Below are positions 24,127-33,532 of a stretch of DNA of 64,000 nucleotides, in pieces (position 1 is the stretch's first letter; each line of letters opens with the position of its first letter). The stretch is from Acidimicrobiales bacterium (lineage in GTDB: Bacteria > Actinomycetota > Acidimicrobiia > Acidimicrobiales > SZUA-35). Location: positions 1-64,000 of the forward strand of contig JAHDDW010000008.1 in assembly GCA_020629155.1 (NCBI GenBank). Reading direction: 5' to 3'. The translations under genes and the position numbers were made by a program. Under the pieces are notes generated by a model. The model saw nothing but the letters and a program-made list of their open reading frames with translations. It had not been told where the DNA came from and did no database searches.

Positions 24127-24575
24127 TCACGCAAATTTTCAGGCCAGGGAGTTTCACCTGTTGAAATGCTTGCAATGTCAGCAAGTGTCCATGCGGCTAA
24201 TTGCGTTTGAATTTCGGTGCCTATTTTTTTCCAGATGGCAAGTAAGACACAATATCCTTGATGGTCACATGCCCCGTCAGTATGAGGGTCAGAGAAATCG
24301 CCCAACACTATTGGGCCTTCGACAGCGCTGATAATCGTGGCAAGAGAAACTTCTTCTGGTGGCTTAGCCAAGATGTAGCCTCCGTTGGCGCCTCGTTTCG
24401 ATTTGACGATGCCAGCACCTTTAAGCGCAAGCATTATTTGTTCAAGGTACGGTTGCGGAAGGTCAGTTTTTTGAGAAATGTCGCGCACTGTTATTGGTGC
24501 ATCTGCGGCATGCAGCGCTAGACATAAGAGGGCTTGCGTAGCGTAATCGCCACGGGTTGAGACTTTCACCTTCAC
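24123..24575 (-). CDS. Rrf2-family transcriptional regulator
   Basis: A 150-residue regulator with an N-terminal winged helix: STRGDYATQALLCLALH, ITVRDISQKTDLPQPYLEQIMLALKGAGIVKSKRGANGGYILAK. The sensory loop has Cys103 and Cys109 (ACDHQGYC). IscR/RsrR-type members use three Cys or a Cys/His mix for an iron-sulfur cluster; only two cysteines are present, so a cluster would need another ligand such as His98 or His105. It is divergent from the phosphodiesterase at 24618 and convergent with rluD. Target genes are unknown; iron-sulfur or redox control is the family theme. Confidence 0.88.
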   Translation of the reverse strand: MKVKVSTRGDYATQALLCLALHAADAPITVRDISQKTDLPQPYLEQIMLALKGAGIVKSKRGANGGYILAKPPEEVSLATIISAVEGPIVLGDFSDPHTDGACDHQGYCVLLAIWKKIGTEIQTQLAAWTLADIASISTGETPWPENLRD

Positions 24576-24605
24576 TAGGATAGGCGAACATTGGACGTTT
24601 GGCGT

Positions 24606-24611
24606 TAGCCT
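24606..24611 (+). promoter_or_regulatory. -10 box of the phosphodiesterase gene
   Basis: TAGCCT lies six bases (ACCTCT) before the ATG at 24618; leaderless transcription is likely. Confidence 0.45.
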
Positions 24612-24617
24612 ACCTCT

Positions 24618-25709
24618 ATGGATCCAATAATTCCAGCGTATAGACAGCAGTGTGTCACCAATTTACTTCCGGCGTTATTGCGTCCTGGTGCAGCGTCTGG
24701 GTTGCCTGCGTCGCATAGCCGCAGCGGGCAGCGTGTTTTGCTTATTCTCGATGGTTTAGGGTGGGAGCAGCTTCAAGCAAGAGCTGCATATGGGCCAACG
24801 TTAGCGGCGATGGCTGGAGGTCCGATTACAACAGTTGCGCCTTCGACGACAGCAGCTGCTCTGACATCGATCACAACCGCATCAGCTCCAAGCGAACACG
24901 GCATTGTTGGCTATAAATTTCTCTACGACGATGTTGTTCTAAATGCATTGAGTTGGCGTGATAACGAGCGTAAAGATCTGCGAAAGATTTCTCCTCCCTC
25001 TATCGTCCAGCCCTATGAGGCATTTATGGGGCGGCGTTTGCCGTATGTGAGTAAGGCAGAGTTTGCTTCTACAGGTTTTACTGATGTTCATCTGCGTGGC
25101 GGCAGGCTTGCTGGCTATCGCCGTATGTCGACGATGGTTGCGCAAATTAAGACGTTGCTCGAAGCCGAGGAAGAATACATTTACTGTTATTATGATGGGA
25201 TTGACAAAGTCGGTCATGAGTATGGTTTCGGTTCTTTTTACGATTTCGAACTGGCTTTTGTTGACCGTCTTGTGCAAGATATCTTGGCTGTAATGCCTGC
25301 AGGTTCTTCATTGATGGTTTCTGCTGATCATGGAATGGTTGATTGTGGCGATGCGATACAGACAATTGCCCCCGAGGTGCTTGCATCAGTTGACTTCATG
25401 TCTGGAGAAGCAAGGTTTCGTTGGTTGCATGCAAAGGCTGGGAAGGAGGAGACTTTGCTGTATTGCGCTCAAGAGACTTATGGCAATGAAGCGTGGGTAG
25501 TTTCGATAGAACAAGTTATTGACGAACAATGGCTTGGACCTATGATGTCTGACGAAGTGCGTTCTCGTTGCGGCGATGTTGCCTTAGTCCCGTTTGTGCC
25601 CACAGCGTATGAAGACCCGACAGATAGCGGCCATTTCCCCTTGCGCGGTCGTCATGGATCGTTAACCTCGGCCGAGATGTATGTTCCTTGTCTTGCCGTA
25701 ACGGTTTAG
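24618..25709 (+). CDS. Type I phosphodiesterase/nucleotide pyrophosphatase family protein
   Basis: A 363-residue protein of the alkaline phosphatase superfamily. The metal and nucleophile motifs are visible: VLLILDGLGWEQL (first Asp), the catalytic-Thr region TVAPSTTAAALTSITTASAPSEHGIVGY, YYDGIDKVGHEYGFGS (Asp/His) and MVSADHGMVDCGD (Asp-His pair), with a late GHFPLRGRHGSLTSAEMYVP supplying the last His. No signal peptide is seen, so it is probably cytoplasmic. It likely hydrolyses a phosphodiester or phosphomonoester; the substrate is not evident. Proteins of this type are common single genes in Actinobacteria. Confidence 0.85.
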   Translation: MDPIIPAYRQQCVTNLLPALLRPGAASGLPASHSRSGQRVLLILDGLGWEQLQARAAYGPTLAAMAGGPITTVAPSTTAAALTSITTASAPSEHGIVGYKFLYDDVVLNALSWRDNERKDLRKISPPSIVQPYEAFMGRRLPYVSKAEFASTGFTDVHLRGGRLAGYRRMSTMVAQIKTLLEAEEEYIYCYYDGIDKVGHEYGFGSFYDFELAFVDRLVQDILAVMPAGSSLMVSADHGMVDCGDAIQTIAPEVLASVDFMSGEARFRWLHAKAGKEETLLYCAQETYGNEAWVVSIEQVIDEQWLGPMMSDEVRSRCGDVALVPFVPTAYEDPTDSGHFPLRGRHGSLTSAEMYVPCLAVTV

Positions 25710-25821
25710 CGCAGAGGGTGCATTGGAAAGTTCGTTGAGAAGATTCGTATGATCTGCTAGGTAATCACCAAAAAGTTTGTTGCGGCGTGGTGATTGACGT
25801 TTTGTCGGGTAAAACTTAATT

Positions 25822-26346
25822 ATGACTAACGTTACCGATTCTAAAGAAGAGCAAAATCCGTCTGAGGAGAAGCCAGAAACTCCAGAGGTGTTAAAAGCCG
25901 ATACTGTACAATCTGAAAAAGAAGAAGCGGAAAAAACTGATACGGCTACTGTTTCAGAGCCTGCGAAGGTTATGCGTATAGGTACTATGATCAAACAGTT
26001 GCTTGAAGAGGTTAAAGCGACTGAGATGGACGAGCCTGGTCGTGACAGATTAAAAGAAATTTATGAAACGTCGGTCGAAGAGTTAAGCGCTTCGTTGTCT
26101 GATGATCTTCGTGAAGAGTTGCAGCGTCTTGCTCTGCCGTTCGATGGCGAAGAAGTACCTTCAGGTCCAGAGCTTCGTGTTGCGCAAGCGCAGCTTGTTG
26201 GGTGGCTAGAGGGTCTCTTCCATGGTATTCAAGCAACATTATTTGCCCAGCAAGCGGCAGCTCGCCAGCAGCTTGAACAAATTCAAGCACAAGGCTTGCC
26301 TTCAGGAGATCGCCCTGACGATAGCGGTGGCGGTGTGTATTTGTAG
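25822..26346 (+). CDS. bpa: Bacterial proteasome activator Bpa (PafE)
   Basis: A 174-residue protein. Residues 1-50 are disordered and acidic/Lys-rich. From about 53 the conserved helical domain begins (RIGTMIKQLLEEVKATEMDEPGRDRLKEIYETSVEEL) and continues through PSGPELRVAQAQLVGWLEGLFHGIQATLFAQQAAARQQLEQ. The protein ends GGGVYL, a variant of the GQYL tail that docks into the alpha-ring of the 20S proteasome. Bpa forms an ATP-independent ring that opens the proteasome for unfolded proteins. Its presence implies that this organism encodes a 20S proteasome elsewhere, which supports an actinobacterial source. Confidence 0.9.
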   Translation: MTNVTDSKEEQNPSEEKPETPEVLKADTVQSEKEEAEKTDTATVSEPAKVMRIGTMIKQLLEEVKATEMDEPGRDRLKEIYETSVEELSASLSDDLREELQRLALPFDGEEVPSGPELRVAQAQLVGWLEGLFHGIQATLFAQQAAARQQLEQIQAQGLPSGDRPDDSGGGVYL

Positions 26347-26469
26347 GGTATGTCGCCTTTCAGTGCTCTCTCTCCACAAAAATTTCTTCTTACACTTGCG
26401 TTCTTCGCCAATGCATAGCACACTAGTAGTGGCGCAGGGGTAGTTGGATCTCGAAGAGGAAACCCGTTA

Positions 26470-27096
26470 ATGAATGTAAACGTTCTTATAAAAGATTGTG
26501 CTGTCCTTACTGATATTGAACTTGAGTCTATGGACAACATGGCAAGTGATCAACTTGGTGTGGGGTTGCTCAGCAAAGAGCGAGATAAGTGGACACTTGC
26601 AAGTCAGGCCTATGTCGACGAGAAGCTCGCTGGTTTCATGTTCTTTTCTCTTGAGCGGATTAGCGGAACACCTGCGATAGTTCTTGGCGTAGTTAGTGTC
26701 CAAGGTGATAAGCAAGTATTTGATGAACTGGTAAAAGCACAGCTTTATAAAACCCTTATGGCATTTCCAGACGAAGACGTGCTTGTGACGCTTCGTACAA
26801 ATTCACCTGGTCCGCTGCAAATTTTGGACGGTTACGATAATTTGCGTCCTAGTGGTGAAAAGCCAAACGGTGAACAGCGAGCACTTGGCCGTCGAATAGC
26901 AAAACGGTTTGCGGCTCAAGGCTATAACGATCAGACAATGATTGCAAAAATGTCTGATGAAGTGCCGTTAGCCGAATGTCTCCAGCTAGATGCCTGCCCT
27001 AAAGGTCTTGCTTTTGAAGAGCAAAAAGATGGCTACACCATAGCTTGGGGCTGGATTATGTCAGAAGTGTTAGAAACGTTCCGCACCGTTGAGTAA
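26470..27096 (+). CDS. Conserved hypothetical, possibly GNAT-like
   Basis: A 208-residue soluble protein with AGAGGA before the ATG. The alternation of strands and helices (KLAGFMFFSLERISGTPAIVLGVVSVQ, then DELVKAQLYKTLMAFPDEDVLVTLRTNSPGPLQILDGYDNLRPS) is reminiscent of an acetyltransferase-like fold: a strand pair, a helix, then an 'NP-x-G' like region. I see no clear acetyl-CoA loop. The C-terminal half carries a GRRIAKRFAAQGYN stretch and three cysteines near 184-193. It lies between bpa and dnaE. Function unknown; the GNAT idea is weak. Confidence 0.6.
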   Translation: MNVNVLIKDCAVLTDIELESMDNMASDQLGVGLLSKERDKWTLASQAYVDEKLAGFMFFSLERISGTPAIVLGVVSVQGDKQVFDELVKAQLYKTLMAFPDEDVLVTLRTNSPGPLQILDGYDNLRPSGEKPNGEQRALGRRIAKRFAAQGYNDQTMIAKMSDEVPLAECLQLDACPKGLAFEEQKDGYTIAWGWIMSEVLETFRTVE

Positions 27097-27187
27097 GAGA
27101 TTTTTTGTCTTAGGCTCTGCTTCTTTCCCTCTGACCCATTTGCAGCCATGTCGTTTATTGAACCGTTGGTCAGATGGTCGTTTAACT

Positions 27188-27280
27188 CTGCGTGTAAATG
27201 CCTCAAGGGGAGTGGAAATACAGCGGCCATCTACAATTTTTAGAGATGCCCTGAGGGGATGTATAATGCAAGACATCCCT
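27188..27280 (+). repeat. Dispersed hairpin repeat, copy 5 (double hairpin)
   Basis: CTGCGTGTAAATGCC, AAGGGGAGTGGAAATAC, then two hairpins in tandem: one around GGCCATCT and AGATGCC, a second with AGGGGATGT (27254-27262) and ACATCCCT (27273-27280). The two 3' hairpin types seen separately in other copies occur together here. It ends 15 bases before dnaE. Confidence 0.7.
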
Positions 27281-27283
27281 GGT

Positions 27284-27289
27284 TAGACT
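27284..27289 (+). promoter_or_regulatory. -10 box of dnaE
   Basis: TAGACT is followed by six bases (TTATTC) and the GTG start of dnaE at 27296, with no ribosome site; a leaderless mRNA starting just after repeat copy 5 is likely. Confidence 0.5.
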
Positions 27290-27295
27290 TTATTC

Positions 27296-30200
27296 GTGTC
27301 GTCTAAATCATTTACTCACCTGCATGTTCATACCGAGTTTTCGATGCTTGACGGGGCTTCACGCCTTGATGAACTTGTCGTTAAAGCAGCTGAAGATGGT
27401 CAGCCAGCGCTTGGTATTACTGACCATGGAAACATGTATGGCGTGCTTGATTTTTATCGAGCGTGTAAGAAACACGATATTAAACCGATCATTGGCTGCG
27501 AGCTTTATCAGGCGGATGAATCTCGTCATGAACGGCCTAGTCGCCGTGGTAAAAAGGTCGATGATTCTGGCGGCAGCACCGACGGTGGCAAGAAGCTTTA
27601 CTATCACTTAATCGCGATGGCTGAAAATAATGTTGGGTATCAAAACTTGATTCAGCTTTCATCTCGTGCCTATATGGAGGGTTATTATTATAAGCCTCGT
27701 GTTGATTGGGAACTTCTCGACGAGCACAGTGAAGGTATCATCGCAACGAGTGGTTGTTTGGGCGGTCATGTCTTGCAGTCACTTATGGCTGGCAAAGATG
27801 AGGAAGCGTTGCAGAAGGCAGGCCGTCTGCAAGATATTTTTGGGCGAGATAACTTTTTTATAGAGCTGCAAGATCATGGCATCCCTGAGCAAGGGCAAAC
27901 AAATCCGAGGCTTATTGAAATAGCACGCAAAATTAACGCACCGTTGCTTGCCACGAATGATTCGCACTATACCCACATGGCCGATCATGAAGCGCATGAC
28001 GCGTTGTTGTGTGTGCAAACAGGTTCGTTGATGAGCGACCCTGATCGCTTTAAATTTCATGGTGACCAGCATTATTTAAAAACAGCTGCGGAGATGCGTC
28101 AAGACTGGTCGCATCTTCCCGAGGCGTGTGACAATTCGCTTTGGATAGCTGAGCGCTGCAACGTCGAGATTGAATTTGGTAGCCCGTTGCTGCCTGATTT
28201 TCCAATTCCTGATGGGTTCGAGGGTGCTGATGATTATCTTTATCACATCACGATGGAAGGTGCTCGTAAACGTTGGGGCGACAACATAGATGAAGAAACT
28301 AAAGAACGTCTTGTCTATGAGCTTGATGTTATTAAAAACATGGGGTTCAGCTCCTACTTTTTGATCACCTGGGATCTCATTATTTTTGCCCGTGAAGCAA
28401 ATATTCGTGTCGGCCCTGGTCGTGGTTCTGCGGCAGGTTGTGCCGTGGCGTACTGTCTTTGGATTACCGACTTAGATCCGATTGAATATGATCTGCTTTT
28501 TGAGCGTTTTTTGAATCCTTCTCGTATTTCGATGCCCGATATCGATATGGACTTTGACACCCGCTATCGAGACGAAATGATTCGCTACGCAGCTAAGCGT
28601 TATGGTCGTGATCATGTCGCCCAGATTGTTACCTTCTCACAGATTAAAGCGCGAGCTGCCGTGCGTGACGCAGCCCGAGTGTTGGGCTACCCCTATGCTG
28701 TTGGCGATAAAGTAGCTAAAGCGATGCCACCTGTGATCATGGGCCGTGACACACCGTTAAAATATTGCTTTGAAGAAAGCGAAAAATATGCTGACGGTTA
28801 CAAAGCTGCTGGTGAACTTCGCACCATGGTTGATAATGAGCCCGAGGTGGCCCGTGTTGTTGAGGTAGCCCGTGGGTTAGAAGGCTTGCGTCGTCAAGAT
28901 GGCATTCACGCAGCGGCGGTTGTGATTACGAAAGAGCCTTTAACGCAATATTTGCCGATTCAGCGCAAACCTGAAGCGGGCAAAGATATTGAACTTGCGC
29001 CTGTTGTGACGCAATATGAAATGTATGGCGTTGAAGACCTTGGCCTACTAAAAATGGACTTTTTGGGTCTGCGTAACCTCGATGTTATCACCGATAGTTT
29101 GGCGCTTATCAAAGAAGTCAAAGGGGTCGATGTCGATATAGACTATGTCAAGCTAGACGATGAAACAACGTATGAGCTGTTGCGCCGTGGTCAAACTATC
29201 GGTGTGTTCCAGCTTGAGTCAACGCCGATGCGTGCATTGATTCGTTCTATGGCGCCAACGGTGTTTGAAGACGTTGCAGCGCTAGTGGCGCTGTATCGCC
29301 CTGGTCCGATGGCTGCGAACATGCATAATGATTATGCTGACCGCAAAAATGGGCGCCAAGAAGTTACGCAGGTGCATCCTGATGCTGAGGAAATCCTTGG
29401 TGATACCTATGGCTTGATGATTTATCAAGAGCAGATGATGCGTGCGAGTCAAAAATTTGCTGGCTATACGTTGGCCGATGCGGATAACTTGCGTAAAGCA
29501 GCGGGTAAGAAAAAACGCGAGCTTATGGCGAAAGAGCGTAAGAAATTCGTCGAAGGCTGCGACCGTTTAGGCTACGGCGCAAAATTTGGCGAAGAGCTTT
29601 TCACAACTATCGAGGGTTTCGCCGACTATGCTTTTAATAAAAGCCACTCCTATGGGTATGGCTATGTCAGCTATCAGACCGCCTACCTGAAAGCTAATTT
29701 CCCTGTTGAGTATCTTGCGAGTCTGTTAACGAGCGTCAAAAATAATCTTGATAAAGCAGGTATTTATCTCAATGAGTGTCGTCAAATGGGCTTTCGGGTT
29801 CTTGTGCCTGATATCAATGTTTCAAAGGTCGATTTTTCTTCGATCCCTGATGAAGACAACGAGTTAGGCCTCAACGCTATCAGTTTTGGTATGTCAGCAG
29901 TACGTAACACAGGTGAAGCTATCGTCGAAAAAATTATTGAAGAGCGTGAAGCGAACGGTCCGTTTGAAAACTTTATAGATTTCTGCGAGCGTGTTGACTA
30001 CAGCGTCTTAAATAAGCGAGCGTTGGAATCGTTGATCAAAGCTGGCGCTTTCGACTCGGTAGGCCATTCTCGCAAGGGTTTGTTGCTTGTCTATCAAGAC
30101 ATCGTTGATAAAACAGTTTCTTCACGCAAAGAGCATGACATGGGTGTCATGACGTTATTTGGTGGGGGAGGAGATGCAGCTCCATCTTTCGATGACCGTG

Positions 30201-30844
30201 CTGCTATTGGTGATGAGGAATTTGACAAGACGCAGAAGTTAGCGTTTGAGAAAGAAATGTTAGGTCTCTATATTTCTGATCATCCTCTGCGTGGGCTTGA
30301 AGGATTGTTAGAACGAAAAACTTCTCATGCGATTGCTGACCTGGCTGATGCCGAAGAAGGTAAACCGGTGACGCTTGGTGGTGTTATCACGAACGCCCAG
30401 AAAAAGTGGACGCGTAAAGGCGATCTTATGGGCATTCTCGTGTTGGAAGATCTATCTGACGGCATTGAAACCATGGTATTTCCTCGAACGTTCGCCGATT
30501 ACGGCCATCTTGTCGAAGACGATAAGGTTGTTTTGATCCGTGGACGCCTTGACAAAAGAGATGACCAACCGAAACTGATGGCCCAAGGTATCGAAGTGCT
30601 TGAAACGACGCTTTCAGGTTCTGCCGCTCCAGTAAATATAGAAATTCACCCTCGTCAACTTTCCGATTCGACGCTTGAGGCTTTAATGGAAATTCTGAAG
30701 CGACATAAGGGCGATTCATTGGTGTTGCTGCATCTGCCAGATGATCAGATCGTGAATTTGGGTGATGGCTACGGAGTGTCGACTGACAATGGGTTAATAC
30801 CTGATGTACGTGTTCTTCTTGGAGAACAGGCCATATTGTTATAG
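27296..30844 (+). CDS. dnaE: DNA polymerase III alpha subunit DnaE
   Basis: An 1182-residue replicative polymerase. The N-terminal PHP domain begins FTHLHVHTEFSMLDGASRL with GITDHGNMYG next. The Pol III palm includes GPGRGSAAGC and the catalytic aspartates in MPDIDMDFDTRYRD (near residue 420). Then come a thumb/fingers region with HAAAVVI, YQEQMMRASQKFAGYTLADADNLRKAAGKKK, the HhH repeats and the C-terminal OB domain with VTLGGVITNAQKKWTRKGDLMGILVLED. The length is normal and no intein is present. The PHP metal-binding residues look conserved, so proofreading activity is possible. Start GTG is supported by the -10 spacing rather than a ribosome site. Confidence 0.97.
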   Translation: MSSKSFTHLHVHTEFSMLDGASRLDELVVKAAEDGQPALGITDHGNMYGVLDFYRACKKHDIKPIIGCELYQADESRHERPSRRGKKVDDSGGSTDGGKKLYYHLIAMAENNVGYQNLIQLSSRAYMEGYYYKPRVDWELLDEHSEGIIATSGCLGGHVLQSLMAGKDEEALQKAGRLQDIFGRDNFFIELQDHGIPEQGQTNPRLIEIARKINAPLLATNDSHYTHMADHEAHDALLCVQTGSLMSDPDRFKFHGDQHYLKTAAEMRQDWSHLPEACDNSLWIAERCNVEIEFGSPLLPDFPIPDGFEGADDYLYHITMEGARKRWGDNIDEETKERLVYELDVIKNMGFSSYFLITWDLIIFAREANIRVGPGRGSAAGCAVAYCLWITDLDPIEYDLLFERFLNPSRISMPDIDMDFDTRYRDEMIRYAAKRYGRDHVAQIVTFSQIKARAAVRDAARVLGYPYAVGDKVAKAMPPVIMGRDTPLKYCFEESEKYADGYKAAGELRTMVDNEPEVARVVEVARGLEGLRRQDGIHAAAVVITKEPLTQYLPIQRKPEAGKDIELAPVVTQYEMYGVEDLGLLKMDFLGLRNLDVITDSLALIKEVKGVDVDIDYVKLDDETTYELLRRGQTIGVFQLESTPMRALIRSMAPTVFEDVAALVALYRPGPMAANMHNDYADRKNGRQEVTQVHPDAEEILGDTYGLMIYQEQMMRASQKFAGYTLADADNLRKAAGKKKRELMAKERKKFVEGCDRLGYGAKFGEELFTTIEGFADYAFNKSHSYGYGYVSYQTAYLKANFPVEYLASLLTSVKNNLDKAGIYLNECRQMGFRVLVPDINVSKVDFSSIPDEDNELGLNAISFGMSAVRNTGEAIVEKIIEEREANGPFENFIDFCERVDYSVLNKRALESLIKAGAFDSVGHSRKGLLLVYQDIVDKTVSSRKEHDMGVMTLFGGGGDAAPSFDDRAAIGDEEFDKTQKLAFEKEMLGLYISDHPLRGLEGLLERKTSHAIADLADAEEGKPVTLGGVITNAQKKWTRKGDLMGILVLEDLSDGIETMVFPRTFADYGHLVEDDKVVLIRGRLDKRDDQPKLMAQGIEVLETTLSGSAAPVNIEIHPRQLSDSTLEALMEILKRHKGDSLVLLHLPDDQIVNLGDGYGVSTDNGLIPDVRVLLGEQAILL

Positions 30845-30893
30845 AAGTTGCAAGTGCTTAGCTTGGATAACGAAAGTGTAGGACATCAGTTAT

Positions 30894-32195
30894 ATGGTTG
30901 AGATTCAGAACATACCTTTCTGGGAAAAAGATGCCCTCCAAGGCAAAGAACTAGGCCCTGTTGCTCATTTTGGTGCAATGGTATTTGTCATCATAGGGTT
31001 TCTATTTATATCTGGTGCTGCTTCTTCAAGTCCGATGGGGCCCCTGTTTCCTGGCGTAACTTCGTATGCCCTGCTAGCAGGCGCAGTCGGGGTCATTGCC
31101 TTAACCCCAGGCCCTGTACTTAAAAAATTGCCGATCTCTTTAGCTGTTTTTATGTTGCTCTCCTGGATGGGTTTGTCTATTTTTTGGACTGATAGTTTGT
31201 CGGGTACGCTATTTTTCTTCAAACGAGATATGCCGATGTATATCGGATTTATTTTAATTGCAGGTGTGCTTCCAAAAGACTCATTAATCAAAGGTCTGCT
31301 CATAGCAATAAGAATTATAATTATTGGCACGTTTTTTGCTGTTCTTCTTTTCCCTGAGACAAGATTGCATATAGATGCTGAAGCATTCGAAGGGGGAACA
31401 TACCCTGGATGGCACGGATTTTTTTCTCACAAAAATAGTATGGCGCCTATCCTTGTGTTTAGTTTCATCACGGTCCTTGCTCTTGAGAAACATCGGGTTT
31501 GGAAAAACTTCAGTCTACTCTCGATAGCGATTTTGTTGGTCATGTCCACTTCGGGCACTGGACTTGCTGGGGTGCTTCTTGCGGGAGCTCTTTTTTTCTG
31601 GCTCCGCATGTTTAGCGGTCTAGATGATCGCAGTGGATCGCTTTTCTTCATCACCTCGATCGGTCTAGGTGCGATAACTATTTTAGGTGCAATTGCGTCC
31701 CTAGCCCAGTTGACTGCGGCCTATGGTAAAGACCTTACTTTTACGGGGCGAACAGATATTTGGTCAGTGGCAATCAAATTTAGTGCAGAAAAACCTATTA
31801 ACGGGTGGGGCGTTGGCGGGCTTTTATGGAGAGAAAGTGCTACTCCAAGGACTGTCGCAACAAGTGAATTTCACCGCCTTGTAGGCTTTGTTATGCCTCA
31901 TCCGCATAGCGGTGTTTTAGAGGTTCTGCTTCAAATCGGATTTGTAGGGCTTGGACTATATTGCATAGTATTTTTGGGTGCGTGGTATAAGAGCTGGCGT
32001 CTCGTCAAAGTAGGAGAACAGCTCGGAATTTGGAGTATAACTATACTTGCAGTTCAACTATTCATGAGTTTGTCAGAAAGTGTATTTTTGGGTAAATGGT
32101 TAGTGATAACAATTATTATGAAAAGTATTTTGATGCGTCAAGAAGTATATTCTAAACAGAGTGCAAACCATAATTTTATTGAGATTCCTCGATAG
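30894..32195 (+). CDS. O-antigen ligase/Wzy-like polysaccharide polymerase
   Basis: A 433-residue membrane protein with about eleven helices and a large outer loop late in the sequence. The region FTGRTDIWSVAIKFSAEKPINGWGVGGLLW followed by GFVMPHPHSGVLEVLLQIGFVGLGLY matches the Wzy_C/O-antigen ligase domain, where the loop Arg and His residues are conserved. It probably polymerises or ligates lipid-linked polysaccharide repeat units outside the membrane. It starts the exopolysaccharide gene group (flippase, GT2, chain-length proteins, priming transferase). The gene is 49 bases after dnaE and no terminator is seen between them. Confidence 0.8.
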   Translation: MVEIQNIPFWEKDALQGKELGPVAHFGAMVFVIIGFLFISGAASSSPMGPLFPGVTSYALLAGAVGVIALTPGPVLKKLPISLAVFMLLSWMGLSIFWTDSLSGTLFFFKRDMPMYIGFILIAGVLPKDSLIKGLLIAIRIIIIGTFFAVLLFPETRLHIDAEAFEGGTYPGWHGFFSHKNSMAPILVFSFITVLALEKHRVWKNFSLLSIAILLVMSTSGTGLAGVLLAGALFFWLRMFSGLDDRSGSLFFITSIGLGAITILGAIASLAQLTAAYGKDLTFTGRTDIWSVAIKFSAEKPINGWGVGGLLWRESATPRTVATSEFHRLVGFVMPHPHSGVLEVLLQIGFVGLGLYCIVFLGAWYKSWRLVKVGEQLGIWSITILAVQLFMSLSESVFLGKWLVITIIMKSILMRQEVYSKQSANHNFIEIPR

Positions 32196-32206
32196 GCTTT
32201 GTTGTC

Positions 32207-33511
32207 TTGAGCGCACTTCTGAGAAAAACATTCTACCGTTTTAAGAGTTTCGCTGCTGACTCTCTTTGGCAGCTCGTGTACGATGGCGTAACTCTGATAA
32301 CTGTTGTCGTTTCTTTTGGTATTTTGCAGTATAAGTTGGGAGAATCTGGTGATGGGGTTACACGCTACAAATCTTATGGGCTTGTTTATTCTATACTAGG
32401 GCCTGTCGGGGGACTGGTCTATGCAGGTATCGGACTTGCGTTATTTCAGAGGCTGCATCAATGGAAAGACGATGTTACAGCTGCGTCACGTCGATTTTTC
32501 TCGCTTTACGCAGTATTTGCTATCGGAGGTTCCGTTCTTGCTGTTTATGCCGCTCGTGTTATAACCAAAGGTGCGATTTCTTTACCGGTTATTATTGCTT
32601 TTGTAGCTTCTGAACTGGTTGGTAGAGCTTGTGTCAAACTTATCGCAAGAATAGTCCAAGTCGAACGAGGCTACTCTGCTGCCATAAAGGTTCGTTTAGG
32701 TCTCGAAATCATCAAACTAGCAGTTTTCACGGTTTTGGCATTGGCAGATACGTTTACGTTGCCGCTTCTGTCTTTATGCCTTGTCGTTTCATATGGCGCG
32801 TATGCTTTTTTCTGTGCGATGAAGTTTTTGGTCTTGTCAGGTATTTCATTCAGACTTGAAAAGCCTCGGACGAGGACATTAAAAGAGTCAGCCTACTTTT
32901 CGTTGCCGATGGTAACAAACATGGTGCAGGCAGAAACTGATAAATCCGTCCTCGGTTATTATAGTGCCGTCGATGACCCTGAACCAGGATTATATATTGC
33001 AGCATATCGTTTAGTGACTTTGGGTTTGACTCCAGTCAGAGCCCTTGACGCTGCTGCGTTCCCAAGATTTCTTAGACAAGGGTCAGGGCAAAATTTTTAT
33101 CTCAAACGATCGCTTGCTTTTGCTGCGTTGCTTGCTTCTGTCGGACTTAGCATTGCGATAGCTGTCTATTTCATGCGGCCTGTTTTTTCTTTTCTGTTTG
33201 ATGAGCAATATCAAGGTGCGTTAGATATGGCTCCGTGGGTTCTTCCGATGATCCCATTGATCTCGTTGAGCGGTACGCCTATGAATGGGTTGTTAGGTTT
33301 AGATAAGGCATTCCAACGTAGTGTTGTGTATGCCTCAGGAGCAGCTGTCAGTCTTGTCCTCTACTTTTTGATAATCCCTGAACATGGATGGCGGGGTGCT
33401 GCTGTGGCAAGTATTCTCAGCGAAATGTATCTTGTTGTTGCCAGCTGGAGCGCTATGTTTTATTACCAAAGAAAACAAAACGAGTTAGAGCTCGAAGGTG
33501 ATCCTGCCTAG
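32207..33511 (+). CDS. Wzx-like polysaccharide flippase
   Basis: A 434-residue membrane protein with 12 or so helices of the MATE-like polysaccharide transporter group. Recognisable pieces are YFSLPMVTNMVQAETDKSVLGYYSA (helix 7 region, as in Wzx, where the charged DK pair often follows) and MPLISLSGTPMNGLLGLDKAFQRSVVY. It starts with TTG, 11 bases after the polymerase. It should flip lipid-linked oligosaccharide units to the outer face for the upstream Wzy-like enzyme. The C-terminus is acidic and cytoplasmic. Confidence 0.75.
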   Translation: MSALLRKTFYRFKSFAADSLWQLVYDGVTLITVVVSFGILQYKLGESGDGVTRYKSYGLVYSILGPVGGLVYAGIGLALFQRLHQWKDDVTAASRRFFSLYAVFAIGGSVLAVYAARVITKGAISLPVIIAFVASELVGRACVKLIARIVQVERGYSAAIKVRLGLEIIKLAVFTVLALADTFTLPLLSLCLVVSYGAYAFFCAMKFLVLSGISFRLEKPRTRTLKESAYFSLPMVTNMVQAETDKSVLGYYSAVDDPEPGLYIAAYRLVTLGLTPVRALDAAAFPRFLRQGSGQNFYLKRSLAFAALLASVGLSIAIAVYFMRPVFSFLFDEQYQGALDMAPWVLPMIPLISLSGTPMNGLLGLDKAFQRSVVYASGAAVSLVLYFLIIPEHGWRGAAVASILSEMYLVVASWSAMFYYQRKQNELELEGDPA

Positions 33512-33532
33512 ATATTTCTGTATTTTGTTTGA

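Noticed and set aside
27296..30844. Intein or split dnaE
   Set aside because: The protein reads through all Pol III domains at normal length with no intein blocks.
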